From positions 1-64,000 of the forward strand of contig NZ_SNUT01000001.1 of NCBI RefSeq assembly GCF_012027615.1: a stretch of DNA of 64,000 nt, in the 5' to 3' direction. The stretch comes from Thermococcus sp. 21S7 (GTDB taxonomy: Archaea; Methanobacteriota_B; Thermococci; Thermococcales; Thermococcaceae). Each line of letters starts with the position of its first letter. Positions within the stretch are counted from its first letter, which is position 1. The translations under genes and the position numbers were made by a program. Below the pieces are notes generated by a model that was given only the letters and a program-made list of their open reading frames with translations, was not told the origin of the DNA and searched no databases. Below are positions 62,539 to 64,000 of this stretch, piece by piece.

Positions 62539-62958
62539 ATGGAAGCGCTCCCGATTTCCCTTCTTATCCTCGGCCTCCTCGTGATAGCCCTGGACATGAT
62601 GGTTACCGCGTTCATAACCCCGATCGGAATAGCGATGGTCGTCATGGGGCTCCTGATGGGGTTCGGGGTGAGCTTCACCGAGAGCTTCGTCGCGGCCCTC
62701 ATAGCGGCGGTAGTCTCGTACATTGTCGTTAGCCGCTACGTAAAAAAGGACGTCCAGGACGCCGGAAAGGGCAAGTACACCTTCGAGCTGAAGGGCAAGC
62801 GCGGGAAAGTGGTTGAAATAGGAAAAGACCACTACATCGTCGAGCTTGAGGGGGACAGGTGGATAGCGCTGGCCGAGGGGGACGAGAAGCCCGGAATCGG
62901 CGACACCGTTGAGGTCGTCAATGTTGACGGCGTCAAACTCATGGTCAGGAAGGTCTGA
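62539..62958 (+). CDS. Short NfeD-like protein
   Basis: 139 residues. Three or four membrane helices in the first 75 residues ([54 protein letters not shown]) precede a C-terminal OB-fold domain of about 60 residues ([37 protein letters not shown]), the NfeD short form that lacks the protease. It pairs with stomatin, a conserved partner in archaea and bacteria. ATG 62539 follows GGTGG. The end overlaps the convergent amidohydrolase gene by 14 bases. Confidence 0.85.
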   Translation: MEALPISLLILGLLVIALDMMVTAFITPIGIAMVVMGLLMGFGVSFTESFVAALIAAVVSYIVVSRYVKKDVQDAGKGKYTFELKGKRGKVVEIGKDHYIVELEGDRWIALAEGDEKPGIGDTVEVVNVDGVKLMVRKV

Positions 62959-64000
62959 ACTCCGCCCACAGCTCCTCCATCGTTTTTCCAAGTTTCGTGA
63001 ACAGGCCGTTTCTGTAAACGACCTCCCCGTTTACCGTGACCAGCTCGACATCACTTCCCCTGGTGGAGTAGACTACGTGCGAGTACGGATTTTCACCCGG
63101 CAGGAACTGGGCCTTTCTGGCGTTTATAAGGACCAGATCCGCGAGGTAGCCGGGCTTTATGAGGCCCGCCCTCAGCCCGAGTGCCCTTGCACCCCCGACA
63201 GTGGCCCAGCGGAAAACCTCCCTCGCAGAGGCGACGTCGGTTCTTCTCCTCCAGACCTTGTTCAGAACCGCCGCGAAGCGCATCTCCGTGAAGGTGTCCA
63301 TCAGACCCACCGGATTTGGGGAGTCGTTTCCGAGGGCGATGTTCGTTCCCCTCTCAAAGAGTTCTATTATCGGGGCTATCCTTCCCTCAAGCTTTGCCAT
63401 GCTCAGGGAGCAATGGACGAGCGTCGCACCGCTTTTCGCGTAGAGGGAAACCTCTGAATCGCTCAGATAGATGCCGTGGACGCCGATAAGGTTGTCCCCA
63501 AGTACACCGGCCCTTTCAAGGTATTCGACGGGAGAGAGGCCGTAGCGGCGTTTGACCTCCCGCACCTCCCCCATGCTCTGGGAGAGGTGAACGTGAATCA
63601 GGGCGTTCCTACCGCGGGCAAACTCGCCGATTTCCCTCATCAGCTCAAGGGACACCGTGTTGGTGGCGTGGGGCGCGAGGGTTGGGGTCATGAGCCCATC
63701 TTTTCCCACCCAGTCCTTAAAGAACCTGAAACCCTCCTCGGGCGCGGCTATGGGGAAGTCAATCGTGTCCATGACGGTCTGGCCGATGAAGGCCCTTATT
63801 CCAACTTCCCGGGCGGCCTTTGCTATCTCGTCGGCGAAGAAGTAGTGGTCGTTTATCGTCGTTGAACCGTTGGCCAGCGCTTCAGCCATTCCGAGGAGCG
63901 CCCAGCGGCGAACGTCCTCTGGTTTCCACTCCAGCTCCGCGGGCCATATAACGTCGCTGAGCCACCTCTCTATGGGCACGTCCTCACCAAGGCCCCGAAA
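62945..64000 (-). CDS. Amidohydrolase (MtaD/SsnA-like), N-terminus beyond the window
   Basis: The frame stays open through base 64000, so the N-terminal part is missing. The visible 351 codons include [27 protein letters not shown] (metal-binding His), [25 protein letters not shown], and [11 protein letters not shown] (catalytic Asp), all as in cytosine/adenosine-type deaminases. The C-terminal composite beta domain is [11 protein letters not shown] onward. Archaeal relatives are S-adenosylhomocysteine, methylthioadenosine or 5'-deoxyadenosine deaminases, and the exact substrate is open. [14 protein letters not shown] is the usual substrate-lid segment. Confidence 0.87.
   Translation of the reverse strand, partial: FRGLGEDVPIERWLSDVIWPAELEWKPEDVRRWALLGMAEALANGSTTINDHYFFADEIAKAAREVGIRAFIGQTVMDTIDFPIAAPEEGFRFFKDWVGKDGLMTPTLAPHATNTVSLELMREIGEFARGRNALIHVHLSQSMGEVREVKRRYGLSPVEYLERAGVLGDNLIGVHGIYLSDSEVSLYAKSGATLVHCSLSMAKLEGRIAPIIELFERGTNIALGNDSPNPVGLMDTFTEMRFAAVLNKVWRRRTDVASAREVFRWATVGGARALGLRAGLIKPGYLADLVLINARKAQFLPGENPYSHVVYSTRGSDVELVTVNGEVVYRNGLFTKLGKTMEELWAEFRPS

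Overview
The window is a gene-dense stretch of an archaeal chromosome and almost certainly comes from a Thermococcus-like member of the Thermococcales. The evidence is archaeal ribosomal proteins L7Ae, S28e and L24e; an archaeal IF2/aIF5B carrying an intein in its P-loop; archaeal TATA boxes 25-40 bases before starts; strong GGAGGTG/GGTGA ribosome binding sites; T-rich terminators; and many families typical of that order (DUF835, V4R, HVO_0476, DUF504, VapBC, HEPN-MNT). No rRNA, tRNA, CRISPR array or insertion sequence was seen.

Layout. 0-6 kb: metabolic and hypothetical genes (M20 peptidase, a pentapeptide-repeat/K+-channel fusion, a metallo-beta-lactamase fold hydrolase, a ferritin-like/DUF835 protein, TatD). 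6.1-18.3 kb: one giant secreted, membrane-anchored surface protein of about 4,044 residues. 18.3-23.7 kb: dihydropteroate-synthase-like protein, DUF72, a VapBC pair, glyoxylate reductase and an RNA m5U methyltransferase. 23.7-30.0 kb: an unfamiliar block with a nuclease-helicase-like protein and an 823-residue partner of unknown family, a candidate two-gene nucleic-acid-processing or defence system. 30.0-37.4 kb: infB with its intein, ndk and the L24e-S28e-L7Ae genes, with two unrelated genes lying between the translation genes. 37.5-41.7 kb: a second VapBC pair, a zinc-ribbon protein, a membrane-anchored winged-helix protein and a PAPS-reductase-family protein.

41.9-62.9 kb is the most interesting part. 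It has a bactofilin-like beta-helix protein and a coiled-coil membrane protein on the minus strand. On the plus strand follow a ferredoxin-fold-like small protein, a large coiled-coil protein, a HEPN-MNT pair, two ESCRT-III/Snf7-like proteins, a membrane Ser/Thr kinase, a Vps4-like AAA ATPase with an MIT-like N-terminus, a receptor kinase with an oligopeptide-binding ectodomain, a PP2C phosphatase, a receptor kinase with a BMP-type ectodomain, and a stomatin/NfeD pair. Two short secreted beta-propeller fragments sit just upstream of two of the kinases. My inference is a phospho-signalling pathway in which ABC-type binding proteins sense extracellular solutes, wired by gene order to an ESCRT-III/Vps4-type membrane-remodelling machine and a stomatin membrane scaffold. 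Each family call rests on motifs visible in the sequence; the functional link between them is inferred from gene order only.

The window ends inside an amidohydrolase gene that continues past base 64000.
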